This document shows positions 1 to 7,193 of a stretch of DNA of 64,000 nt, one piece after another (the stretch's first letter is position 1; each line of letters starts with the position of its first letter). This DNA comes from Spirochaetaceae bacterium (GTDB taxonomy: Bacteria; Spirochaetota; Spirochaetia; DSM-27196; SKKC01): the NCBI GenBank assembly GCA_007128315.1, contig SKXQ01000019.1:47599-111598 (forward strand), given 5' to 3'. The position numbers were made by a program, and so were the translations under genes. The notes under the pieces were generated by a model, which was given only the letters and a program-made list of their open reading frames with translations, was not told the DNA's origin and searched no databases.

Positions 1-167
1 TCCAGCGTCCTTCGCAACACGTCCACGAAAACGTAGGCACGCAGGTTCCCGATGTGTGCATAATTGTAGACAGTCGGACCACAGGAATACAGTCTCACGG
101 AGTCGGGATCTATCGGCTCGAATGCCTGTAATTCGCGACCCAGTGTGTTGTGCAGTTTGAGACTCAT
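1..167 (-). CDS. cysS: Cysteinyl-tRNA synthetase, N-terminal part (cut by window edge)
   Basis: Class I aminoacyl-tRNA synthetase that charges tRNA-Cys in the cytoplasm. Only the first 55 or so codons are present; the gene runs off the left edge. The translation starts [18 protein letters not shown] and contains [19 protein letters not shown], the N-terminal CysRS signature. It has the zinc-binding Cys of CGPT and the class I HIGH-type motif in the form HIGN. The ATG at 165-167 faces away from murB, so the two genes diverge across a 77-base gap. This is the canonical CysRS, in contrast to the divergent paralogue at 23838-25124. The identification is firm; nothing can be said about its C-terminus. 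Confidence 0.93.
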   Translation of the reverse strand, partial: MSLKLHNTLGRELQAFEPIDPDSVRLYSCGPTVYNYAHIGNLRAYVFVDVLRRTL

Positions 168-244
168 AGATACTACCGTAGCGCTCGTGGACTGGAGTGC
201 GTGCTTCCTTTATGATGCGTGGTGTGACGAGGCTACACGAAATC

Positions 245-1159
245 ATGAGCCAAATCAATATTCCCGGAACGGTACGCCGCGACGAGCCTTTGAAGCAGCA
301 CACGACCTTCCGCGTCGGAGGGCCCGCTGACGTATACATCCGACCAACGGACATTCCGGGATTGCAGCGGACCCTTGCCCTTCTGCGCACCGAGCAGATA
401 CCCGTACTCATACTCGGGGGCGGAGCCAATGTCGTCGTTTCCGACCGGGGCGTACGCGGTGCCGTTATCGACACCACCGGCCTCTCACGTATCAGCGTAT
501 CCGATACCACCGTACGGGTTGAAGCAGGCGCAATGATCAGCGACGCGGCGGGCGAGACAGCCCGACGGGGATTGGAAGGACTCGAGTTCCTGTACTCAAT
601 GCCCGGCACCTGCGGCGGAGCGGTCTGGATGAATGCGCGCTGCTACGGGTCAAGCATCGACGAGGTCCTCGATTCGGTAAACTACCTGAATGAGGCCTCC
701 GAACTGTGCACCCTTACCGCGGCGCACGAAGAGTTTGACTATAAACTCAGCCCCTTCCAGCTTCACGACTGGACCATTGTCGAAGCCGTATTCACCTTGC
801 GATACGGCGACGCTGACGAACTCACACACCGTATGCAGCAATACTACAGGGACCGGTGTGCAAAAGGTCATTTCACGCTGCCCTGTGCAGGAAGCGTTTT
901 CAAGAATGACCGCCGCTTCGGCGCACCGAGTGGCAAGATTCTCGATGAACTCGGCGTACGCGGCATGACGTGTGGGGGGGCCAGGGTGTCGGATCTCCAC
1001 GCCAACATCATCGTCAACACCGGCGACGCGACCGCATCGGATATACGTACGCTTACGCACAGACTACGCGACCTCGTGCGCGCCGAACGGGGCTGGGAAC
1101 TCGATCCCGAGATCCTTTTCATTGGCGACTGGGCAGAGGACCCGCATACGTCCATCTGA
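245..1159 (+). CDS. murB: UDP-N-acetylenolpyruvoylglucosamine reductase MurB
   Basis: Flavoenzyme that reduces UDP-GlcNAc-enolpyruvate to UDP-MurNAc in cytoplasmic peptidoglycan precursor synthesis. Near the N-terminus HTTFRVGGPAD and the glycine-rich ILGGGANVVVSDRG form the FAD-binding half. EFLYSMPGTCGGAVWMNA follows, and the C-terminal half carries AGSVFKN with the expected proton-donor Ser, then DLHANIIVN. About 304 residues fits the shorter MurB type. The frame is open upstream to a GTG at 197, with ATGs at 212 and 215. I chose the ATG at 245 because MSQINIP sits where MurB proteins normally begin, but no start has an ideal ribosome site. The 3' end overlaps the convergent gene at 1119-2429 by 41 bases. 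Confidence 0.93.
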   Translation: MSQINIPGTVRRDEPLKQHTTFRVGGPADVYIRPTDIPGLQRTLALLRTEQIPVLILGGGANVVVSDRGVRGAVIDTTGLSRISVSDTTVRVEAGAMISDAAGETARRGLEGLEFLYSMPGTCGGAVWMNARCYGSSIDEVLDSVNYLNEASELCTLTAAHEEFDYKLSPFQLHDWTIVEAVFTLRYGDADELTHRMQQYYRDRCAKGHFTLPCAGSVFKNDRRFGAPSGKILDELGVRGMTCGGARVSDLHANIIVNTGDATASDIRTLTHRLRDLVRAERGWELDPEILFIGDWAEDPHTSI

Positions 1160-2429
1160 GGCTGATCGGAAGCTGTTCATCACCATCTGCATGCGCCTCT
1201 GCGCGAAGAACACTGTACCCGCGTCTCAGCTCCACGACGTGCCGCGTCCTAACGGAAACCGCGTCCGGTTCGAACCGCCAGGCAGCCTGCGTGCTCAGAC
1301 TCATCCCCGCGTGTGAGTACGCAAGACGCGCCTCGGCCTCGAAATGACTGCCAGTCCGCCCCGCCGATCCCTCCAACTGCAGCTGCTTCAGGGAGTATCG
1401 CAGCCGTCCGCCGAGGTTCGTATCGAACGTTGCATCTGCGTAATGGTCAGTCTGACGCCTGAGGTCGGCGGAAACACGTATATCAAGCGGTCCGGGATTG
1501 ACGTTCAGCCGGGCACTCGCCCGGGTATCCGTCTCCCGATATGCACGGGGAAGATCGTCGGCGTGCATGAGGGCTGTCAGGCCTGTGAGCAACAGGCGGA
1601 CGGAAGGCACGATACCGACCTCAAGCCGAACGAGACCCGAGGCTTCTTCGTCCGGTCGTCTGCCCTGCGCGTCAGTATAGCCCGGTGTCTGCAGAAGTCC
1701 GGCGAAGCCCGCGTCCCACGACGGACCCCTCCTGCGGAATCCCACCTGCAGTCGCACTGCAGGCCGGACGGCGTCACCGTATGGCATAATGAGACGGTAA
1801 CGAAGCGCTTCATGCCGGAACTCGACCCCGAGATGATTCAAGCGACGAGCTTCCCGGTACGATTCGGGTAAGCGCCAGGACATCGGAGGCTCACAGGCTT
1901 CAAGCCGGGTTTGCATTAACACGATACGCAGATCTGTTTCGGTTCGCGCCTCTACGGGAATGTGCAACGCAACCGCAACCCGGGTCCATTCATTATCCAG
2001 CCTCAGAACCGAAAACTCCGTACCCGCGCTGCTGCCGACCATTCCCCGGAGGCCGTTTTGTGGAGGGTCAATATCAAGCGTTACGCTGCCGGCCCCGAAC
2101 AGTGAATCAAGCGACATTGTCAGCGGCGGTGCGGCGTGGAGATCACGGTCAAGACCGCTGTACTGAAGTGGCCCCGCGAGAAAAACCGGTGCGGCGAACC
2201 CTGCCGTGTAGCTCTGCAGAACCCCGTCGCGAACGGTGTCAGTGTAGAGAATCCTCAGGCGCTCATCCGTGTATACGATGCGACGATCCTGACGGCGCGA
2301 TTCGTCTGCCCGCAATGACAGCGACAACCGGGCCGAGGTTCCGTCGTCGGGCGCTGCGGCTGTGACAGGGCAGGTACACAGGAATGCGAAAATGATTATG
2401 AGCGCGTGTCTGCGGGTGATACCATTCAC
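1119..2429 (-). CDS. Secreted protein, probable outer-membrane beta-barrel
   Basis: A 436-residue protein I cannot assign to a named family. It starts with a signal peptide: MNGITRRHALIIIFAFLC, then a likely cleavage around TAAA. The rest has no hydrophobic helix. From about residue 170 to the end it alternates polar and hydrophobic residues in short strands ending at turns, for example VRLQVGFRRRGPSWDAGF and LEGSAGRTGSHFEAEARLAYS, as outer-membrane barrels do. The last residues (LPSRQ) do not end in the classic aromatic. It stands alone between murB (convergent, 41-base overlap) and the GH65 gene (same strand, 76 bases upstream). The barrel call is inference from the strand pattern only. Confidence 0.6.
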   Translation of the reverse strand: MNGITRRHALIIIFAFLCTCPVTAAAPDDGTSARLSLSLRADESRRQDRRIVYTDERLRILYTDTVRDGVLQSYTAGFAAPVFLAGPLQYSGLDRDLHAAPPLTMSLDSLFGAGSVTLDIDPPQNGLRGMVGSSAGTEFSVLRLDNEWTRVAVALHIPVEARTETDLRIVLMQTRLEACEPPMSWRLPESYREARRLNHLGVEFRHEALRYRLIMPYGDAVRPAVRLQVGFRRRGPSWDAGFAGLLQTPGYTDAQGRRPDEEASGLVRLEVGIVPSVRLLLTGLTALMHADDLPRAYRETDTRASARLNVNPGPLDIRVSADLRRQTDHYADATFDTNLGGRLRYSLKQLQLEGSAGRTGSHFEAEARLAYSHAGMSLSTQAAWRFEPDAVSVRTRHVVELRRGYSVLRAEAHADGDEQLPISLRWTYAGPLPSRQ

Positions 2430-2505
2430 ACCGTTCTATACACACGAAAACCTCATTCTGATTGACGAACAGTGGAAATAATCTGTTTTTTACGAGCACT
2501 GACCG

Positions 2506-4887
2506 TCAGGCTCTGGCCCCGCGTTCCCAGTCGGGACGGACATCCGGAAGCGGCCGGGTGGTTTCGGTCTCACCCGACAGGTTAAGTTCCTCAGACTCAT
2601 GGTATATAACGAGGCTCGTACCCTCGATGACGCGATAGCACACCTGATCGCGTGTAACCTGCACGTCCAGCAATACGTCACCGATCCGGATGCGGAATCC
2701 TACCCGGGACCACTTCCGTGGCAGTCGGGGACTGAAGCGCATCTTGCCCTTCCAGTCCCGCAATCCCCCGAATCCGAAGACCAGACTGAGCCAGCAGCCG
2801 GCCATATTCGCGAAATGTATCCCGTCCCTGACGTTCCCGTTTATATCATCCAGATCCATTCGGGCGGTTTTCATGAAATATTCGTAGGCGCGCTCAACGT
2901 ATCCGAGCTCTGAGGCAATGACGCACTGTATGCACGAGCTCAGCGAACTGTCACCGGTGTTCAGCGCATCGTAGTAGTCGAAATTCCGCCTCTTTTCGTC
3001 ACGGGTAAACTGATCGCCCTGTAAAAGCAGCGCGAGAACCACGTCCGGCTGTTTACAGACCTGATACCGGTAGATGGAAAGCGGATGATAATGTAACAGG
3101 AGCGGGTAATGACTCGGGGGTGTCCCTGGGAAGTCCCATACGGCTTTCCGGAAAAACGTATCATCCTGAGGATACAGGCCTGTCTCCTCATCACGAGCGA
3201 TGAACACCGCGTCCGCAGCGGTCTTCCAGTCGGCAAGCTCCCGGTCCGTGATCCCGGTCGTTTCGACGAGTCTGCTCCAGTCTTCCGGAAAATCCCGACG
3301 AAGCATTTCACCTACCTCAAAGGCGTAGCGAAGATGATCCTGTATCATGAGATTGGTGAAAAGATTATTGTTCACAAGCGCAGTGTACTCGTTGGGGCCG
3401 GTAACAAGGTTCACACAGAACCCGCGTCCATCCACGTAGTCCCCCAGGTCGTAGTAGAACCGGGCCGTCTCGAACAACATTTCCGCTCCATACCGCTTCA
3501 GGAAGACCTCGTCTCCACTCGCCCGGACGTACTGGCGAATCGCATACATTATGTCGGCGTTAATGTGGTATTGCGCAGTCCCCGCAGGATAATAGGCACT
3601 CGCCTCCTCACCGTTGATTGTACGCCATGGATACAAGGCTCCGGGGTGTTTCAGTTCAGCAGCGCGTTCGCGGGCCTTATCCAGAATATTGTAGCGGAAG
3701 GTAAGCAGTCGCCGTGCAATAAAGGGGGTCGTATACGTGTAAAATGGCAGGGCATATATCTCGGTATCCCAGAAATAATGTCCTTCGTAACCGTCGCCCG
3801 TCAGGCCTTTTGCACCGATGTTGGTGCGCCCGTTGCGGCCCGTCGACTGCAGGACATGAAAGAGGTTAAAGCGGAGACTTTGCTGCACCCACTCATCACC
3901 ATCGACCTGAATATCACTTCCGGTCCAGAACTCTTCGAGATACATCTCCTGCTCGTCGAGTATGGCATCGACACCGGAGGAGTTCGCGCGTTCTGTTTCG
4001 CGCTCAGCCAGGCCCTCGAGTTTGTCGTTATCAGCGTCATAGCTGTGGAAGTACGCGACGAACTTCTCAAGTTCGATCGGGACTCCGGCCTCACCCTGCA
4101 CCCGCCATTCGTGCCAGACCCGGCCTCCACGTGAGCGGGCTGACCCCGTGTTGAACGAACCTGTCGTCAGGCGGTTTGTCATGCGGCAGTACAGCTCGGT
4201 GCGCATCGTATTCGTCACATAGCGCTGAACGGCGTACCCGTCACCGACGCGCTTGTTTCGCAGCAGAAGCGATTCCTTCGAAATATCCTCCCCGACCCGG
4301 GGATCGTCGGGATCCCCGCCGGAGCGGTCAAGAAGCTCAAGTGCCGAAACAATCCGTAAATAGGCATTCTGATCGGGCAGCTCGAGCGTCCACCGGTGGG
4401 CCGAAAGATGCTCCCGCAGAAAGGAGGCGACTCTGACTGTCCTGAGAATGATGCGCACACCACCTGGACTGATCCACTCGACCTCACGCTCGAGGCGTCC
4501 GAGGCGAAGGTCGAGGACGCGTTTACACAAACGGACGGTACCGGTAGTCAGGTCGAAGGGCTCATCATTCACGTAGAAGTCGATATGGGTTCCATCGGCC
4601 ACGTTCAGCATACTCTGATTGTTACGTGCGAACCCGTACGCGGACTCACCGTACTCGATCGGTGAAGATTCGTAGAAGCCGTTCAGATAGGTTCCCGGGC
4701 GGTACATGCACCGTTGTTCTTCGAAGGTACCTCGTATACCGAGATATCCGTTACCGAGAGCGAAAACGGTCTCCGACGGTCCTGCCTGCTTCGGGTCAAA
4801 CTCATTTTCAACGATGCGCCAGGTATCGAGCGGAAAGCTATGAAGATTATCGTGCTCTGGTTTTTCGGTGCTCACTATCTCTCCCAC
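2506..4887 (-). CDS. Glycoside hydrolase family 65 disaccharide phosphorylase
   Basis: GH65 enzymes phosphorolyse alpha-linked disaccharides (maltose, trehalose, kojibiose, nigerose) to beta-glucose 1-phosphate and a sugar, in the cytoplasm. The 793-residue protein has the full layout: an N-terminal beta-sandwich starting near ENEFDPKQAG and GNGYLGIRG, then the (alpha/alpha)6 barrel with GYEGHYFWDTEIYALPF. The general acid Glu lies in VTGPNEYTALVNNN, and a phosphate-loop-like DSSLS is followed by GIHFANMAGCW. The substrate cannot be read from sequence. No beta-phosphoglucomutase or sugar transporter adjoins it. The start used is GTG at 4887; a GTG at 4875 (residue 5) has a better-placed GGGAG and may be the true start. 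Confidence 0.9.
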   Translation of the reverse strand: MGEIVSTEKPEHDNLHSFPLDTWRIVENEFDPKQAGPSETVFALGNGYLGIRGTFEEQRCMYRPGTYLNGFYESSPIEYGESAYGFARNNQSMLNVADGTHIDFYVNDEPFDLTTGTVRLCKRVLDLRLGRLEREVEWISPGGVRIILRTVRVASFLREHLSAHRWTLELPDQNAYLRIVSALELLDRSGGDPDDPRVGEDISKESLLLRNKRVGDGYAVQRYVTNTMRTELYCRMTNRLTTGSFNTGSARSRGGRVWHEWRVQGEAGVPIELEKFVAYFHSYDADNDKLEGLAERETERANSSGVDAILDEQEMYLEEFWTGSDIQVDGDEWVQQSLRFNLFHVLQSTGRNGRTNIGAKGLTGDGYEGHYFWDTEIYALPFYTYTTPFIARRLLTFRYNILDKARERAAELKHPGALYPWRTINGEEASAYYPAGTAQYHINADIMYAIRQYVRASGDEVFLKRYGAEMLFETARFYYDLGDYVDGRGFCVNLVTGPNEYTALVNNNLFTNLMIQDHLRYAFEVGEMLRRDFPEDWSRLVETTGITDRELADWKTAADAVFIARDEETGLYPQDDTFFRKAVWDFPGTPPSHYPLLLHYHPLSIYRYQVCKQPDVVLALLLQGDQFTRDEKRRNFDYYDALNTGDSSLSSCIQCVIASELGYVERAYEYFMKTARMDLDDINGNVRDGIHFANMAGCWLSLVFGFGGLRDWKGKMRFSPRLPRKWSRVGFRIRIGDVLLDVQVTRDQVCYRVIEGTSLVIYHESEELNLSGETETTRPLPDVRPDWERGARA

Positions 4888-4952
4888 GCCAGATCCGGGT
4901 TACGAAAAGCATAGTGTGCATGCAGTGTTCCCGCAAGCACACACCGAGATTC

Positions 4953-5765
4953 TCAGGTTCTCAGGACCGGATCGTTCACAAAAGGATACCGTGCAAGCTC
5001 AACACCTTCAGCTGCGAACTTCTCGTGCATTCCCATGAGGATGCCGTTTTTAGTGGCAAGAAACTGGTCTTTAGGAAACCACACGCCAAAAAGCACCTCA
5101 ACGCCGAGAGGGGTAATCTGTTTAATCACGAAGAACGGCTCCGGCTCGTCGAGGGTTACCGTCGTTTCTCGCGCGAGCTCCAGAAGCAGCTCCCGGACAC
5201 GGACCAGATCACCGTGGCGCTCAAGGGTAAACTCGAAGTCCATGCGACGTATGGGGAAGCGCGTGATGTTGGTGACTTCGGTCTTAATGAGGTTCTCATT
5301 CGGGAGACGAATGAACCTGTTGTCGAAGGTCCGAATTTTCACCGAGAGCAGATCGATGGACAGAATGGTGCCCGTGGTCGAACCGATATTAATCACATCT
5401 CCGACCGTAAACGCCTTCTCGGAAATGAGAAAAATTCCGCTTATGATGTTCGAGATGCTCGTCTGGGCTGCAAAACCGACGGCGACACCAGCTATACCGG
5501 CAGCGCCAAGAAATGCCGTCAGATTCGTACCCAGCTGCGCGAGAAGCGAGACGACAAGTATTGTCATACCCGTATACAGAATGGCCTTGCGAATGATCAT
5601 TGCCGACTGCGGTGACAGGCGCTTCTCAAGCCATCGACCGACAAAGAAGACGATCAGCTTGAGTGCGAGGAATCCGAGAATGAGAACGACGATCGCCCAG
5701 AAGAACCGAGTGATATTCTCCGGTTCAAAGAAGGCTACAATCTGTTCCGGGAGTATACTGCGCAT
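4953..5765 (-). CDS. MscS-family mechanosensitive channel (small)
   Basis: Inner-membrane channel of the MscS superfamily, which releases small solutes on hypo-osmotic shock. At 270 residues it is close to minimal MscS length. There are three hydrophobic segments: around residues 20-38, 57-75 and 85-110. The last is the pore helix with AGIAGVAVGFAAQTSISNI and is followed by the beta domain (EKAFTVGDVINIGSTTG, with RLPNENLIKTEV). It lies 17 bases downstream of the DUF432 gene on the same strand, and the two are probably co-transcribed. It is the first of three MscS homologues in this window. Gating partner and conductance cannot be inferred. Confidence 0.9.
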   Translation of the reverse strand: MRSILPEQIVAFFEPENITRFFWAIVVLILGFLALKLIVFFVGRWLEKRLSPQSAMIIRKAILYTGMTILVVSLLAQLGTNLTAFLGAAGIAGVAVGFAAQTSISNIISGIFLISEKAFTVGDVINIGSTTGTILSIDLLSVKIRTFDNRFIRLPNENLIKTEVTNITRFPIRRMDFEFTLERHGDLVRVRELLLELARETTVTLDEPEPFFVIKQITPLGVEVLFGVWFPKDQFLATKNGILMGMHEKFAAEGVELARYPFVNDPVLRT

Positions 5766-5782
5766 GACTCTTCCCTCGTCTC

Positions 5783-6682
5783 TCAGTAATTGCTGATTTT
5801 GCGAAGCAGAATCAGGCCGCGACGGATAATCGTATCAGCGTCAGCACCACGAGGTCTGTTCACCAGCGCAAGCTGGAACGGTACGTACGGAGGCCGGTCC
5901 GTCACCGAAATGCTGAGTTCTTCTTCTGTGGTATAGACGGCGAGAGCGTCACTCGTCCAGAGATCCCCGATATTGACCGGAATGTGCACCTTCTTCTGTG
6001 CCATCCGACGCTTCCTGTTGCCTCCCCCGGCGGGCACCTGTGCATCAGTAACTTCATAGATACGCAGGAGATCAGCAAACACCGCGAGCCTGCTGAAACT
6101 CAGGGGGACGTGGGCGTTATTACGGACCTCGACAGGACAGTACGCCGTTGGCACTGCCGATTCCGGGTGTACGTCGTGGGCGTGTCGGACAACCTGCTCG
6201 GGGCTCGTATAACAGAGCCGTCCGGTCATGGCACCGCCGAACCAGGTATTGGAAAAACCACGCGTCGGCACGTCAAAGAGCATCCTTTTGCCGGGCTTTC
6301 CAACCCACGCCTGCACCCAGAGCGGCACAGCGGTAAAAAAGGTGTATGTCGCTCCTGGAGCAATATTGATCTGCTGCTGGGCGCGCACGACCAGAGGTCT
6401 GTCAGGCACCGCCGGGAGGATAGTAACGAAGTCGTCCGACGAACCGCATATGTATGTGGCCCAGGAGAGATCAGCCGTGAGTTCATCAGAGCTGATGCTT
6501 TCGTTCTGTTCCGTCGTCTCTGTTTCGGTTTCGGTTTCGGAGCAGGGCTCCGGCAGTTGCTGGAGTGCATACTGCCAGGTGGTAACAGTGCGCCTTATAT
6601 ATACGCCAAGTCGTCCGAAGGAGAAGTACTGCTCTTCTCCTATCTCAAGTTTGTGGGGCCCCCACGACGACTGTGTACCCAT
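5783..6682 (-). CDS. DUF432-type protein, partner of the MscS channel
   Basis: A 299-residue protein without signal peptide or membrane segment. It matches my memory of the DUF432 family: a short N-terminal beta segment, PAVPDRPLVVRAQQQINIAPG, the stretch VPLWVQAW, and the signature SNTWFGGAMTGRLCY. It ends in beta-rich sequence with LILLRKISNY. DUF432 proteins are of unknown function and I recall them lying next to MscS channels, which is the case here (17 bases away). A low-complexity Ser/Glu/Thr insert (ETETETETTEQNES, near residues 50-62) is encoded partly by three hexamer repeats at 6523-6540. A regulatory or accessory role for the channel is inference from context. Confidence 0.7.
   Translation of the reverse strand: MGTQSSWGPHKLEIGEEQYFSFGRLGVYIRRTVTTWQYALQQLPEPCSETETETETTEQNESISSDELTADLSWATYICGSSDDFVTILPAVPDRPLVVRAQQQINIAPGATYTFFTAVPLWVQAWVGKPGKRMLFDVPTRGFSNTWFGGAMTGRLCYTSPEQVVRHAHDVHPESAVPTAYCPVEVRNNAHVPLSFSRLAVFADLLRIYEVTDAQVPAGGGNRKRRMAQKKVHIPVNIGDLWTSDALAVYTTEEELSISVTDRPPYVPFQLALVNRPRGADADTIIRRGLILLRKISNY
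6523..6540. repeat. Hexanucleotide repeat (TTTCGG)x3 in the DUF432 gene
   Basis: Three perfect copies of TTTCGG on the plus strand encode the alternating Glu-Thr run of the DUF432 protein on the minus strand. Gain or loss of a unit would keep the reading frame. Confidence 0.6.
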
Positions 6683-6700
6683 TATCTGAAGAAGGATGGC

Positions 6701-7042
6701 TTATTCAGCGGCGGTTTCGGTATCCGCTTCAACGGTAGTTTCCGGCTCGACGGTGGTCTCGGTGCTTTCGACGTCAGCCTGACTTGCTTCCACCGGGCTT
6801 GCTTCAACAGGCTTCGGCGTGTTCTGAGCTTCCTCTCTGGCTTTTGCAGCTTTCCCGGCTTTCGCCTGCCTTCGCTTCTGGTTGGTGATCGTTGCCTTGG
6901 CAGCCTTGGAAATCATTACCTTCTTTCCGTCGATCTCGTGCTCGTACATGAGCTTAACACCGGTCTTGCCGGTGATCGGGCAGGTTCCACGGCCGTGATT
7001 AAACTGGTCGCGTATCCCCGCACCTCTGTGTGCTTTGGACAT
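6701..7042 (-). CDS. Small basic protein with acidic tail, unknown
   Basis: A 113-residue protein with two halves. Residues 1-70 are strongly basic and include RGTCPITGKTGVKLMYEH and KVMISKAAKATITNQKRRQAK. Residues 75-113 are acidic and Thr/Glu-rich (TTVEPETTVEADTETAAE). The CPITGK element faintly recalls the start of small ribosomal proteins such as bL28, but only one Cys is present and I do not assign it. A good ribosome site (AGGAG, 7 bases before the ATG) supports expression. It is on the same strand as, and 18 bases upstream of, the DUF432 gene, so it may be first in a three-gene unit with DUF432 and MscS. RNA binding by the basic half is only a guess. Confidence 0.6.
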   Translation of the reverse strand: MSKAHRGAGIRDQFNHGRGTCPITGKTGVKLMYEHEIDGKKVMISKAAKATITNQKRRQAKAGKAAKAREEAQNTPKPVEASPVEASQADVESTETTVEPETTVEADTETAAE

Positions 7043-7127
7043 ATGATTCTCCTGAAATATGTGAAGTCGAAGAGTATAGGGAGCCCGTTCAGGAGGTCAA
7101 CCCATATACGAACTGAACTTCTGATTC

Positions 7128-7157
7128 AAAAAAGCCGGGTACCCGAAGGTACCCGGC
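7128..7157 (-). terminator. Intrinsic terminator after the FlgD-repeat/OmpA gene
   Basis: A perfect 10-bp stem (GCCGGGTACC / GGTACCCGGC) with a CGAA tetraloop at 7134-7157. On the minus strand it is followed by six U residues (A-run at 7128-7133). It lies 37 bases beyond the stop of the 7194-10079 gene and insulates it from the small gene at 6701-7042. Confidence 0.9.
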
Positions 7158-7193
7158 ATCGTTTCGGCTCGATCCTTATTCTAAGCGATCTTA

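Noticed and set aside
3109..4134. 341-codon open frame on the plus strand inside the GH65 gene
   Set aside because: The minus-strand frame carries all GH65 motifs across the same bases; the plus frame shows none.
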